In this document: in pieces, positions 51,657-63,730 of the stretch
Layout of the letters: each line of letters starts with the position of its first letter
How positions within the stretch are numbered: position 1 is the first letter of the stretch
Origin: Lytechinus variegatus
Taxonomy: Eukaryota; Echinodermata; Echinoidea; Temnopleuroida; Toxopneustidae
Reading direction: 5' to 3'
NCBI RefSeq assembly: GCF_018143015.1
Contig: NC_054746.1
Location: 12,887,532-12,951,531 of the forward strand
DNA length: 64,000 nucleotides
Position numbers and translations under genes: made by a program
The notes under the pieces: generated by a model
What the model was told of the DNA's origin: nothing
The model's input: the letters and a program-made list of their open reading frames with translations, nothing else
Database searches by the model: none

Positions 51657-54600
51657 CTAGATAGAAATTATAAGAAAAAAAGAACGATTAAGTTCAAGGA
51701 TTCTTAAAAAAAATCTCGATGCATATTTATTTTCAAGTGAAATAGAACTACGCGGAATCATTCAACCCAAGTAGTTTTAGTTAATAGTATGAAAGGTTAT
51801 ATGAGGGGGAAAACAAGAAATAAAAGCGTAACATTTCAAAGAAAATCATAGATTACCTTGGAAAAATCTCCTCCATTTGCCGCGGGAACTACATCGGGGT
51901 CTTGAGATCTGGAAACAATATCTGATTCTTCTGGACAGGTTGGAGGTCCATGGCTCAGATCGAAGAGATTTTTCAGAGAAACTTCTCCTTGTCCGCTGCT
52001 GGGGAGATGGCCCTTTGACTGCTCTAGTGGCTCGGTGGTCCAGTTCTGGATCTTAGGAGGAGGAACCGGGTACGGCCACTTCAGTGGGTCGACAAGAGGT
52101 CCGAGGTTCTTGATCGGGAGCACGTCATTCGTTGCAACGGAAGGTGGTGTTGGCTTGGAGACCGTGATCTCAGTGGAAATAGATTTAATTTCCGGAACAG
52201 CCTCGTTCGTAGCATCAAGGATCTTCTGGACTCCTGTAGCAGATACATCATTGACCTTGGTTTGCAGGGGTTCGTGCACTGGTTTCACGGTGATGAGGCG
52301 TGGGCTGGTGACGGTGTTGTTGCATGCCGTAGTTGAACTCTCATTCCTGCAAGCCAGGTCAGAAGGTCTAGATTCGCTGGTAGAAGCGATCTTCAAGTAA
52401 GGGTCGTTGGCCGGTCTTACTTGAATGACCCTCAAATTTGGAGTGCCGCTGTTATTCTGGCTTTGGATCTTAGTAACTGCAGTATCAGATGTGGAATCTC
52501 CAGTGGTCGTAATCGGCAAGTTAGCATCTGGAGCTGGACGAACGTGAATGAGCTTCACTTTAGACGTGCCGCCGTTGACCTGGCTAAGGCTCGTAAAACA
52601 TCCGGATTCATCAGCGTCCTTGTCCACGTTAGAGTCAGCTTCTGGACTGATGATGATCTGTTTCAGATTCTCAGCGACTCTGGTCTCGTGTACCTTTCCA
52701 TCAGACACAGAATCCCAAGATGCCTTGGTCTTCAAAGGCTCTTGATAGGGTTTGCCTGTCGCTGATGGACTCTCCAGAGGACAGTTGGTCAGTTTGGTAT
52801 CAGATCCGGATCCCTTGATGGTCTTAGGAGAAGATGACACAGTGGATTCGACGGATGGTGTGATCTGTGGCAAGAAGCTGTAGCCATTGTTACCACTGGG
52901 TTGATCCTGTTGCAAGAAATAAATTGAACATTGTAAATATGTATCTCTCGATCATAAAAAATCAACTTGATTTATATGCAAAATATATATCTTTTACTTT
53001 TAACAGTTTAACTAAAAAAACAGCAATAAAGTATGATGTTATTAGATGAGATAACCTTTTGATTTATTATTTATAAAACTTCAACTAAAACGGGAAACTG
53101 TACAAATTTAAGATATTCACATCCTTTTACTTCGATTCAAACACATTTAATGAAACTCAAAGAAAATTTGAATATGGTTATTTGGTATATAATGTGCATT
53201 TTGGGTTTGTTTCACGTACCTTATTCACAAAATCGCTCTTCTGCGTTTGATCTGTTACATCTATGACAGAGTTCTTAGGAGAAGTCAGGGTGTCCTGATT
53301 AAATGAAATGAAGAGAAGTACATTACATTAAAATAAGTAAAAGGAATCGTTGATCATGAGAGTGCATTTTTTTGATGCTCAATCTGTTTGAGTAAATTAA
53401 GGTCAAACAAGTTTCAGAATTATATTTAAAAATCGGAAGAGAAATTTCAAATTATTTTAATCAGTAATAACATTGTTCATTATCCAGATTCCAAATCCAT
53501 CTCATATTAACTACGGTCTTACATTCTGATATACTTACCGGTTGCTTGTTCACGGAGAAGATTGAATATCCTACTTTTGGAGCGACAAGCTTTGAGATAA
53601 GAAAAATAAAGGTTTAAGTTAATTTCATGAAAATAGATCAGTAACTTTCACGTGAATTCAATCTTTGAAACTGCATTCTTTAAATAAAAGTATTCCTGAT
53701 TGTAAAGATAAGTTTGTGGCAATTCCTGGTTAATGATTAATGTTTATACAATATTAAGAATATATGTATTAATCATGCATGCAATATCACTATACTTTAA
53801 TGTATCTGTGACGCTGTGAAAGACCGCTATAGATGGAATCTCCCTCACATCTACCAAATAAATGTTTGGAAACGTATACTTTGAGATCAAAGAGAAAATA
53901 TTATACTACTCTATACGTTTGCCAAAATCGACCAAGGTGATATACCCTTGAAATGCTAGCTCATTGTCTCGACATGTTTGAAAGATTTGAGCGACATTCA
54001 TGTACGAACCCATTTATTATCATTATTATAACCATCATTATGCAGAATTCTTCAATAAGGCAGACATCACTATCGTGTTTATTGCATCGATAGTTAAAGG
54101 TAAATGATACTATAAGATCAGTACAAAAATGATACTATATGATGCTAATGATACTAAATGATACTATAAGATCAGTACAAACCTTTTCATCGGGTTGTGG
54201 TGTTCCCTTTCGTTCCGTTATGATGGAATCAGATACAGGAGAAGTTCCAGTGTCCTGTAAAAAGTACACGATGTTAACATCTTCATTAGATAGCTCTGTT
54301 ATTTGTTTCAGGAAGATGCAAATTCTAAGGAACTGAAATATGCAAGTACGATTTGGGGTATTAACATAATTACTTTAAAAAAAAGTCATATCTGCTACAC
54401 CAATTAGCCATTTGTATCCAGAATTTTAGCTTGAGAAAATCAAAGTTAAACCACACCCTTCAAAAATTTTTCTATCATCTTCATTGAATTATACATCTTA
54501 AAGGTATTTACCGGTTGTTTCTGGACGCAAAATATAGAGAACCCTCCCCTAGGAACAGAAACCTGTATCAAAGAAGATAAGTAATAGAAAGAGTGTGGAG

Positions 54601-55418
54601 GAAAACGAATCACTTCTCATTCAGGGTTCAGCCAGGCATGGGGAAAGTATTAATTGATTAAAACAAAGCTTTATGTTGTTCTACTACAGTGGACTATTAA
54701 GGTATTAAGTTGTTTAAAATAAATTATTACTTTTCATATTATCGGTCCATACAATGTAAACATTGATGTTAAATGAAAATAATTCTGAAATACACTAAAC
54801 AAACCGTTCAATATCGGTCTAATCGTAGCAAGCTTTAATTTTTTATTTGTTTTTTGAAAAAAACATTTGAATATGTCAAGGCTTATGAAATATTGGAGAC
54901 TCATGGGTGACTGAAAATAAACAAGTAATTTCTTTTAATAATACTTCAGATCAAGAACTCTTTTCAACCTACCGTAGAAATCCCAACTGCAGCCCGGTCT
55001 TTTTCAGGAATTTGTTTCATGCGTAGCTTACAGCTTGGTGACCCAGCAGGGGTGATCTTGAATGACTGCTTAGTCACTCCCGAAGGCATGGGAACAAATA
55101 CCGAGGGCGTTGCGGGTGTCTGTGTCTGGACAGTACCAGATACCGTTGGTATAACCGGTGATGGTGTTCGGTATGATAGGTCGACAGTAGCAGACACGGT
55201 TGGTATCTCCGATGAGAATGGTCGAGGAAGAACAGCCAGGCACTCTTCCGAAGGTGCGTTGAAAGGCACCTTAATTTAGAAGAAAATGAAATTTCAAACA
55301 ACACTCACAATAATTTCTCATGTTTGCCATTGATTGAACATTGGGTAATCCTCCCTAATTTGCCCCTCTCTATATCTTATTTCAATTTGGTTATCGTTAA
55401 ATAAGCTATTATGTTCCA

Positions 55419-55479
<61 letters not shown>

Positions 55480-58400
55480 TATATTGTAAAGAAATGGATG
55501 AAGAGAACAATGGTAGACGTAGCTTAAATCAAGGTTCCCCAGAGCTATCTACCCTTTGGAAAAATTGGTTATGCCGAAAAAATGTCTCTGCCGGGAATCG
55601 AACCCGGGCCCCCAGCTTTGAACGCCGGTGCCTTAACCACTAGACCACAGAGACGGGCTAGTGGCTAGGCCGACCGAGATCCGATTGACCGTCAGAAAGA
55701 CAGATTTTCGACACTATACCAATTACCTTTGTCGGGTGAAGGTGAGTTTTGAACAATGACAAGCCGTCTACCATTGTTCTCTTCATCCATTTCTTTACAA
55801 TATTTAAATAAAAGAGTTGCCAAAGCTGTTGTACATGTATAACTTCACACATTTATATATATATATATATATATACATTATATATATATATATACATTAT
55901 ATATATATATATGTATATACATTATATATATGTATATATATATCTATATATTTTTTTTTTTTTTTACTTAGAAAGACATCCATATTACCATGATGATGGT
56001 TAGATTTTATCAATTTTTTAATGTTTAGTCATATTATTAAACTTGTTAATAATGAAGAAGTATAAGGAATTATAGAGAAATGCCTACCACAGGGGTTTCG
56101 AAGTGCTGGGGTTCTTCAGGGATAGTCAGTGTCGTTCCAGTTCTGATATCCGGTTTCTTTCCAGTTTGGAAAACTGAATAGAAGTCATTCGATGGAGTAT
56201 AGAGATCTTCTACGTTCTCATCGATATCACGGAAAGAAACCTAAAGAAAGATTAAACCACATATGATCCAAATTTAAAGGCTGACAATTATTTATTGATT
56301 ATTACGATTTTTCCATACAGCAGAAATTAAATGATGATTTCAACACGATTTCTCTTAGAGTAAAGTCTAAGATAATTTTCTGCTTGTCTTTCATGACAAT
56401 GTAACCACAACTCATATTTTTGAAAATTGATACACGATGTTCATGGGAATTGCAGAACATGAAATAACAAGAAAAGTGAAAACAAAAAATAAAAAATGAA
56501 TGAATAAAATGAAATAAAAATAAGTAGATAAATGAAAAATAAATATATATACATGTATATTATAAGAAAATTGATGCTATGGCCTTTTATACCTTGCCTG
56601 CACGGAGATGGAAAGGGAACCGTTTATTAAGACGGTCCGGTCGCGTTAAATACAGGAAATAGGCATGTCCAGCAAAAGACAGAGACAGGTCGATCCCATT
56701 CCAGATATTTGGACTGAAAAAGAAAGAAGTATAATTCATGTAAAGTTGTGATAAACTAGAATATTTTTTGGTCAGGTATTATTTGCATACTCAAGACTCA
56801 TTTTACCCATGTATGTAATTGTGGAAATAAACCTAATAGACCCTTCACTGACACATTTCGTTTAGAATAACCTTTTTTTAATAATAAAAATAATATATAT
56901 ACATGACATGTGAAAAAGTGGAAGGAAGATTTATAAGTTGTACTTACTAACACGATATAATTTATCGATTAAGAGGATCTATTCGAGTGCATCATTATTT
57001 TATACATATTGTTTTATATATTTAAAGGAAAATAAAATCTTTTCGATATTCTGAGTGGGCCAATTCTCGTGTTAGGTTCTAATGTAAACGGAAGATTATC
57101 GTGCTGTATGTGTTTGTATGCAGATTAATTTAATCCTGATAAGTTCTTGTTTATGTGATGGATATATGAAAAAAATACATACCTTTTCAGAACTGGGTAG
57201 ACGTACAAGTATAAAAGTCGATAGGTAGGCTCAGCTACAAACCAAACACTAAAGAAGATAGCGAATGGTAAATAGAAGGGCACCTTTCTTGGGTGGTTCT
57301 TGATCGTTACCATACAGCCGTATACGAAAATGATGGCCCCTAATAAAAGAAAAAAGAGCGAGAGAGATTGTATTTTGTGTGTACCAACAGCTAAAATATG
57401 ATTACCATGCCGTTGTTGATTATGACACAACATTTTGTGATTATCATACTGGTGATACGAGTGGATAATGATAACATATATACTTCAAGACGCTTTCTCT
57501 GGCATGAAACAAAGAAATCAAGGATTTGAATAAGCTAACCAATTAGTGCTATCAGTTTTCATGAAAAAGTACTGTGGTCTCACAATTATGCTGGTCTTTT
57601 CACCTACTTGATATAACTTGAACACTTTCTTACCAGTAAACTTTAGGCCAATCAAACCGCTCGCTGATAGTGACGTCGTACTGGTAATGATGTCTTGGGG
57701 GTCAAGGAGCACACGTTGGTCAAAGAAGACGATAGTGTAGAATGTTAAGTAGATAGCACCAAACACTATTGTCTTCACTGTTCCAGGTAGGCTTATCTGA
57801 GCTCTGTAAAAAGGAAACGTGATATTATTGCCTTTCTTTTCATTAGCATGATTGTGATCACGGTCATCACCAACATCATCAAGACCATCAACATTTCCAT
57901 CTTCATCAACATCACCTTCATGTGGCATGTTTACCAACATTAAATTGTGTCCATATACTTTCCAGACAAACGTTGCTTTCGACAACTAATAACATGTCAG
58001 AGGCTTATCAGACATGGCAACAAGTAATTGATGTAAACCATACTACAACTATCAAAGCTTATTAATTTCTTTCAGGACGAGTAAATGTGTGTTCAAAGTT
58101 TCAAAGTTGAACTCAATAAAATAGCACAAGGGTTTGCTCAAATTGGCTATCAAACACAATACGCACCTTTATGATAAAGTTTGCAACACAGGTGGCAGCG
58201 ATAAGCCATGTAAGATACGAATTCTCACCCTTATTAGATGTAAAAGTGGTTCATTTGAATGTCCGGATGCAAATAATAACAATAAAAGCGATATCTTGGC
58301 GATGTCATTGTTTTTTTTTTAGGTTACAAACTTAAACCTCCATTTCTTAATATTGGAACCAAACATCCATATTTGAAACACTTGATTTACGTGTCTATTA

Positions 58401-60010
58401 TGTATGAGCTTATTTACATTAATTCATCGTGACATTGTGTGAGGTAGTACCTACCTGGTGATAGAGAACCCCTTTGACACAAGCAGCAGAACACACACAA
58501 AGAAAACCGTAGACAGCCACGAGAATACCTCAGCTGAAAACAATAGAGATATAAATCATTTCAATTAATAAACATACTTTTCAATGAGAAATTTTCATTG
58601 ACGAAAAACTTCATCATTATTCTTTATATGTTTTATTTATATATTCATGTATTTATTTATTCACTTATTGATTAATTGATTTATTCACTTATGTATTTGA
58701 AGACAGCAGTACCTGTGAATACATGGATGAATTTAGAATATTTAATATATTACAAGTTTAGTAAATATTTCCATTTTCCCTTTAGGCTACAATTACCAGC
58801 GTCTTGCATCTTAGTCATTTCAAGTCCGGTCCGGGCAAACCTCGATAAATCGATGTTTAGGAGTAGAAGACACACTGTCTTGAAGAACAGACTGCTGTAG
58901 AATAACCGATAGGTTAGGTGCAGTAGTTTCCTCAGTGACAAGACGTCTAGAATAAAAATATAATCACATACTGATAAGTGAAAGAATAGGTTTAATTCAT
59001 ACCAGAGTCTGATTGTATATATCCCCCCTCAAAATATTTTCCATTTAGGAAAGATGAATATAGACATTAAAACCTAGACAAATGCCTTTCACAATTATTG
59101 TAAGATTCCAAAATATACTCTAAAAAAGGGACATGATGTAAATTGGAACTTATGAGTAATAATAAACTTACATCGGAATCGAGTAGCCACGATAGTCATC
59201 GCCACGTATCCAAGAAAGAAGGCCAAGTCAGTCTCCATCAAGACTAAAAGGAACAATGATATTTGTACTTCGTTAAATGAGGAACAATGAATTAATCGAG
59301 TGATCACTTACAATATAGTTCAGACGAAAATTAAATGAATTCAATAAAGTCACTACAAAGTGATTCTCCTTTTATCGTTAATAATTTTTTTCTCATCCAA
59401 TTCAAAACCTCGATCGGGGCCCTCAAAAAATCAAACTTTCATGATGACCAAGTTCAATTGAATTATGAATGCTACATACCTTTATTCATTAATGATATTT
59501 TCTTCAATTTTGAGGCACAAGTGCACGTCTTAAATGAATAAAATAAAGATATTGACAAAACTCACATTTTTGATTTTCCGCAAATTCCTTCATCAGACCA
59601 TTTTTTCCATTGGTCATATGTAAGGTGTACGAGACGTTCCTTAAACCCTTTCTATTACTCCTACAATTTGCCAACGAAACAAAGTAGTTCTGTGGTCGCT
59701 GTCGGGATTCGAAGGTGATGGTATCTTGACAAACAAGCCACTGAATAAAAAGATAGAAGACATTGCTGTCTGTAGACTAGCATCGGGAATGTATAAATTC
59801 AGAATTACTACTACTATACTACTACTACTACTCCTACTACTACTCCTACTACTACTACTACTAATACTAAGCCTACTAAAGATTCTATTACTACTATTAT
59901 ACTACTACAATTACTTATAACTACTAATTTATACTGATGTTATTACCATAATACTAATACGACAAATAGTATTACTTCTACTACATCTTCTACTTCTACT
60001 ACTACTACCT

Positions 60011-60100
<90 letters not shown>

Positions 60101-60173
60101 TACTTCTCCTACTACTCCTCATCCTACTACTACTATACTACTACTACTCCTACTTCTCCTACTACTCCTCATC

Positions 60174-60213
<40 letters not shown>

Positions 60214-60227
60214 TGCTACATCTACTT

Positions 60228-60282
<55 letters not shown>

Positions 60283-60285
60283 ATG

Positions 60286-60324
<39 letters not shown>

Positions 60325-60349
60325 TACATCTACTACTTCTACATGCATG

Positions 60350-60387
<38 letters not shown>

Positions 60388-60606
60388 GTACTATACTACA
60401 ACATCTACTTTACTACTTACTTCTACGACGGGTCACTCTTCTAGTACTACCACTACTACTACTACTCCTCCTACTACGACTACTACTATTACTACTACTA
60501 ATACTTCTAATATATACTTCTACATCTACTACTATTACAACTTCTAGAATTACTACTTCTACTACAACAACAACAACTACTACGGCTACTACTACTAGTA
60601 CTACTG

Positions 60607-60649
<43 letters not shown>

Positions 60650-62327
60650 CACTAATACTACTACTACCTATATCTACCTTTATAACATCACTTACTTTGA
60701 AACCTTTGTCATCAGTGATCATGTGGCAAGTAGGATCAAGGCCAGTCAATTTTATTTTGTAGTCCAGATCCTTTACACGATCAAGTTTGGTCCGACAGGT
60801 CTTCAGGTAAAAAAAGGTGATAAATTGTTTAAAGCTGACGCTTGTTTTTCACCAGGAAAATGTATTTTCTTGGGGCAATTTCAAAGTTGATATAGCACAA
60901 AATACTAAAGATTAAAAAAACTAAGATCTAAAGATCTAAAACTATCATAGGTAGTACTAAGAATTTTATGATTAAAGGTCTTTTAGCAAGTAGTCAGAAG
61001 TATAACTTAGAAATACGGCATTAAGTCTGGCAACCTGCTGCAATCCACTGGAGGTTTAACTGTTTCCTTAAAACTTTGGCAGGTTCTCACTTTTTTTTAC
61101 AGTAAGCATTAGGCGTAAATAAGTAAAATCAGCGTGATCATTTTCGCGGTTTCTACCATGAAATGGGATAAGAAGAAAAAAAACCCACAAACTGATAACT
61201 TGGGATTATTATTATTACTAAAGTATTTACTTTAATGATCGCACCCACATTTTAAATGTCATATCAATAAAAAAGATGAGGATTTTAGTATTTGATAAAT
61301 AAATGCTAATGATAAAACAAAATGCTTGAATACCAGTCTATCTTCGTTCGGTCGTATGCTTCCCCACTGTCCAGAGCTTTCATCGAATATGACAAGTCGA
61401 TAGCAGCATTGGTCCTGTAAAAATACATTTTATCATACATAAAAACATTGTTCGTAGTTCGTGAAACCCTGAAGAAGAAGAAGACGTGTTACGTCGACAA
61501 TTTTGAATTCATTTGAATAAAATTTGTCGGAGCTAAATGCAAAAACGTCGTCCAGGTGTAGATTTTGTTCCTTTTGTATCAAACACGCTGCATTCTTAAT
61601 TCTTGTGTGTGTATATATATATATATACACTGTTAGAAAATTTTCCCTTAAAATAAAAGAAATTCCTGCAGCAGAGTCTCTAGTACACCTGTAGTCTTAC
61701 CAGACTGCATAATCTTACAGGTAATTGGTGTATGGAACCTTACAAATTTCCTTTAATAAAATACCCTTTTTCCTCTTTTGAAACAGACCTATTCGGTTAA
61801 AATTGCAGAAAAATTCACGTTTAATGGATTTACAGAATGATTCTTTTATTGCTTTCTGCAAAACCATCTCCTTTTTAAACAATGTATATACATAAATATA
61901 TAGGCCCAATACATGTATAATAAAATAAATCAATAATAACACATCATGGACAATAACTGTTCATCGACTGATTTTATAATGCCGATTTTCCAATTTATTT
62001 TTCGAATGTGCAGATGATCATATTGTCCTAAAAATGAAGAAGTCAAAATATGACATAATGTTATATTAACTTTACAAATATCAATTAAGTTTTTCCTACA
62101 TTTTAGATTAAACAAAAATGATATTTGCGGTTTGAACTCAGATTATTCAAGCTATCTCAACTTTCAGAATAATCTGAAGTACATTCTTAAGAAACATGAG
62201 ATCAATCTAAAATTGTGGTTGATTTTAATCAAGTTTGTCGATTACTTACAGCAGGGTATCTAATGGTATAGTTAAGGACGTTGTCCTCTCTGTTTTGGAA
62301 ATAAAAATTCCCGAGGAAGGCCATGTC
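50964..62327 (-). CDS. TMEM145/GPR180-family seven-TM protein, 19 exons, 5' partial
   Basis: TMEM145 and GPR180 are GOST-type proteins with a luminal domain and seven TM helices in the secretory pathway; their exact role is unsettled. Exons, 5' to 3': 62327-62250, 61414-61334, 60800-60696, 59740-59566, 59243-59172, 58946-58797, 58533-58455, 57803-57634, 57339-57183, 56713-56593, 56240-56088, 55269-54973, 54562-54512, 54254-54183, 53589-53539, 53294-53220, 52906-51857, 51656-51558, 51053-50964. All phases agree, giving 1,041 residues plus the missing start and signal peptide. Luminal part: FLGNFYFQNREDN and YPADQCCYRLVIFDE match TMEM145 FLTRFCF and the CC block; NYT and NVS are glycosylation sequons. 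The seven-TM part contains FFDQRVLLDP, ASGLIGLK, HPRKVPFYLPF and YLTRPDRLNKRFPFHLR, close to TMEM145. The tail (about 645 residues) is far longer than in vertebrates and ends in a very basic segment. Confidence 0.9.
51857..52906 (-). CDS. Long tail exon of the TMEM145-like gene with internal repeats
   Basis: This 350-codon exon encodes Ser/Thr/Pro-rich, apparently disordered cytoplasmic sequence. Three degenerate repeats about 41-44 residues apart read KLIHVRPAPDANLPI, LRVIQVRPANDPYLKI and PRLITVKPVHEPLQTK (52256-52555). The acceptor is TTGCAACAG and the donor GTAATC; both flanking junctions are phase 0. No known domain is recognised. Confidence 0.85.
53220..54562 (-). CDS. Duplicated small-exon cassettes in the TMEM145-like tail
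   Basis: Four in-frame (phase 0) mini-exons alternate. 54562-54512 (17 codons) encodes VSVPRGGFSIFCVQKQP. 54254-54183 (24 codons) begins DTGTSPVSDSII. 53589-53539 (17 codons) encodes LVAPKVGYSIFSVNKQP. 53294-53220 (25 codons) begins DTLTSPKNSVID. The first and third, and the second and fourth, are clear paralogues, so a two-exon unit was duplicated in tandem. The next exon restarts similarly with GYSFLPQ. Because every exon is symmetric, any number could be skipped without changing frame. Confidence 0.85.
55420..55480. repeat. (TA)n microsatellite
   Basis: TA dinucleotide run directly left of the tRNA-cored fold-back element; a second TA-rich tract follows at 55853-55955. Both are in a TMEM145-like intron. 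Confidence 0.9.
55484..55802. mobile_element. Fold-back element with a tRNA-Glu-like core
   Basis: GTAAAGAAATGGATGAAGAG at the left pairs with CTCTTCATCCATTTCTTTAC at the right, each followed by AACAATGGTAGAC or its complement. The centre, at 55585-55653 on the minus strand, reads TCTCTGTGGTCTAGTGGTTA ... GGGTTCGATTCCCGGCAGAGA. A (TA)n tract borders the left end. Confidence 0.8.
55585..55653 (-). tRNA. tRNA-Glu-like sequence inside a mobile element (probable pseudo-tRNA)
   Basis: Acceptor halves TCTCTG and CAGAGA pair. The A box TGGTCTAGTGGTTA and B box GGTTCGATTCC are intact, and an anticodon stem CCGGC/GCTGG closes the loop GTTCAAA. Read strictly, the anticodon is TCA, one base off the TTC of tRNA-Glu. 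Its place within a fold-back element argues for a repeat-borne pseudo-tRNA. Confidence 0.4.
56593..59243 (-). CDS. TMEM145-like exons encoding the seven-TM core
   Basis: Six exons (59243-59172, 58946-58797, 58533-58455, 57803-57634, 57339-57183, 56713-56593) encode the membrane core. Visible hydrophobic stretches include DLAFFLGYVAMTIVA, FFKTVCLLLLNI, WLSTVFFVCVLLLV, TIVFGAIYLTFYTIVFF, LIGLKFTGAIIFVYGCM, YLPFAIFFSVWFV and LSLSFAGHAYFLYL. After the last helix, TRPDRLNKRFPFHLR matches the human TMEM145 cytoplasmic junction. A translation of the intron-retained form between 57634 and 57339 appears as an artefactual longer frame. Confidence 0.9.
59808..60660. repeat. Long (CTA)n compound microsatellite
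   Basis: About 850 bases of CTA-rich repeats with CTC, CTT and CAT variants in the TMEM145-like intron between exons 60696 and 59740. Gives artificial poly-Val and poly-Ser frames on the minus strand. Confidence 0.95.
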
Positions 62328-63145
62328 CTATGGAAGATATTAAGAAAAAGAACATTAAAAATCAGGTTCTGCATCAGGTTCTATATATTTTCTTTGAAGA
62401 AAATGTTCATTCATTGAAATCGATAACTTACGAGGAATTAACCATGAACGGCTTTAGGACGTTTTGTGTTACAAGTATAGTTTTGAAAATATGTTTAAGC
62501 CAAGCTTTCAAGAAAAGGAGAAGAACTGAGCCTGGTTTAGTGCAGGCTTACAATCAGGGAATTTTTAGTGAGAAACAATTCCCTACCATAGACTTTTCTA
62601 ATAACGAGTACATACAGTAATAATGGGCTCTCCAGTCTCTTAGATCTTTTCTCAGCTGTGCATCCATGGCCGTACGCAGGGGGGGGGGGCAGCTTGAAAA
62701 AAAATTAAAATCTACATTTTTTACTCAAAATTTTCATAAAATTCACCAAAATTGTGTATAAAATCCTTTAATTTAACTTCTGAAAATGCCAAAACGCCCC
62801 CAAGGGAAGCACTGTCGTTTGCTCCGACGCTTTGGAGTTTCTTTGGAAATTTCTACGCGTCTTGCCCGCCCCTTAACCCACGATAATTCTTGTGCATACA
62901 GCCATGTGTGCACCATATTACAGTATTATATTTTTGCAATTCACTTTAATTTATCTTAATCATCACTACGGATTTGCTTTCCTTGTTTTTCTTCAATTAT
63001 TTTTGGATATTTTCCTTTGTACGGTAAGTAGGCAATCAGGTGGGTGTTTCATGTAGCTGGGGGACGCAGGAAACAAAATTGACAAGCAAAAAAAATTTAA
63101 AAAAAGGTTATCAATTCAAATTTTAGAGGGGGACCCCCACACCAT
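62328..63145. other. Region upstream of the first visible TMEM145-like exon
   Basis: The missing signal-peptide exon should be upstream but none is identifiable here. Bases 62665-62890 and 63055-63140 carry poly-G and 'GACAAGCAAAAAAAA' repeat pieces of the class at 2085 and 20690. Confidence 0.4.
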
Positions 63146-63400
63146 AGGGTATTAGGGTATTTATATTGCGCACATATCCTTCTTTAGGTGCTCAAGGCGC
63201 TCCTATATTACCCGGCTAAGCTATATAGGCGTTCATAGCGCACACAGCTTTTCAAGGAATTACTTCTACCGGTACCCATTTACCTCACCTGGGTTGAGTG
63301 CAGCACATTGTGGATCAGTTTCTTGCTGAAGGAAATTACGCCATGGCTGCATGGGATTCGAACCCACGACCCTCTGTTTCAAAGTCCGAAGACAAATCCC
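63146..63400 (-). mobile_element. tRNA-derived SINE, minus strand
   Basis: Reverse complement of the 49985 family: TAGGGTATTTATATTGCGCA, AGGTGCTCAAGGCGCTCCTA, CCGGTACCCATTTACC, then a B-box GATTCGAACCC near the head at 63355-63365. Confidence 0.8.
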
Positions 63401-63420
63401 CATCCCCCTCCGCCGCCTAT

Positions 63421-63554
63421 GTTCGTAAGACAAGAGCAACTTTAAGAACGACTGGTGATCCTATCTTTTGGTAAATGGTATGCACCATTGACGATGGTTT
63501 AGCGCGTAAGAAAGGATCACCAGTCGTTCTTGAAGTCGCTCTTAACTTACGAAC
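63421..63554. mobile_element. Fold-back MITE
   Basis: GTTCGTAAGACAAGAGCAAC at the left pairs with the right end CGCTCTTAACTTACGAAC, and GAACGACTGGTGATCC pairs with GGATCACCAGTCGTTC. Follows the SINE directly. Confidence 0.8.
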
Positions 63555-63575
63555 GGCTTTATAAAACACCCACCA

Positions 63576-63730
63576 GGGGCCCGTTGCATAAAACTTTTTA
63601 CCTGAGAAAACTCAGGTTGTTTTTACCAGAGTTTTTGCCCTGTGTTAAAGTCAATGGCAGAAATCAGACTAACCTTAGTTTTCAGTTTTTACCAGTTTTC
63701 TCAGGTAAACAGTTTTATGCAACAGGCCCC
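63576..63730. mobile_element. Fold-back MITE
   Basis: GGGGCCCGTTGCATAAAACT pairs with TTTTATGCAACAGGCCCC, and TTTACCTGAGAAAACTC pairs with TTTTCTCAGGTAAA. About 155 bases, non-coding. Confidence 0.8.

Noticed and set aside
52035-52765. Plus-strand frames of 114-121 codons
   Set aside because: Antisense shadows of the TMEM145-like tail exon, whose frame is supported by splice phase on both sides.
55585-55653. Functional selenocysteine or suppressor tRNA
   Set aside because: The body is tRNA-Glu-like, not the long tRNA-Sec form, and it sits inside a mobile element.
57518-57985. 155-codon frame with an Asp/His-rich start
   Set aside because: Only 57634-57803 is exonic; the flanks are intron sequence outside GT-AG boundaries.
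60413-60749. Poly-valine and poly-serine frames
   Set aside because: Same cause: triplet repeat. Only the end at 60696 and above overlaps a real TMEM145-like exon.
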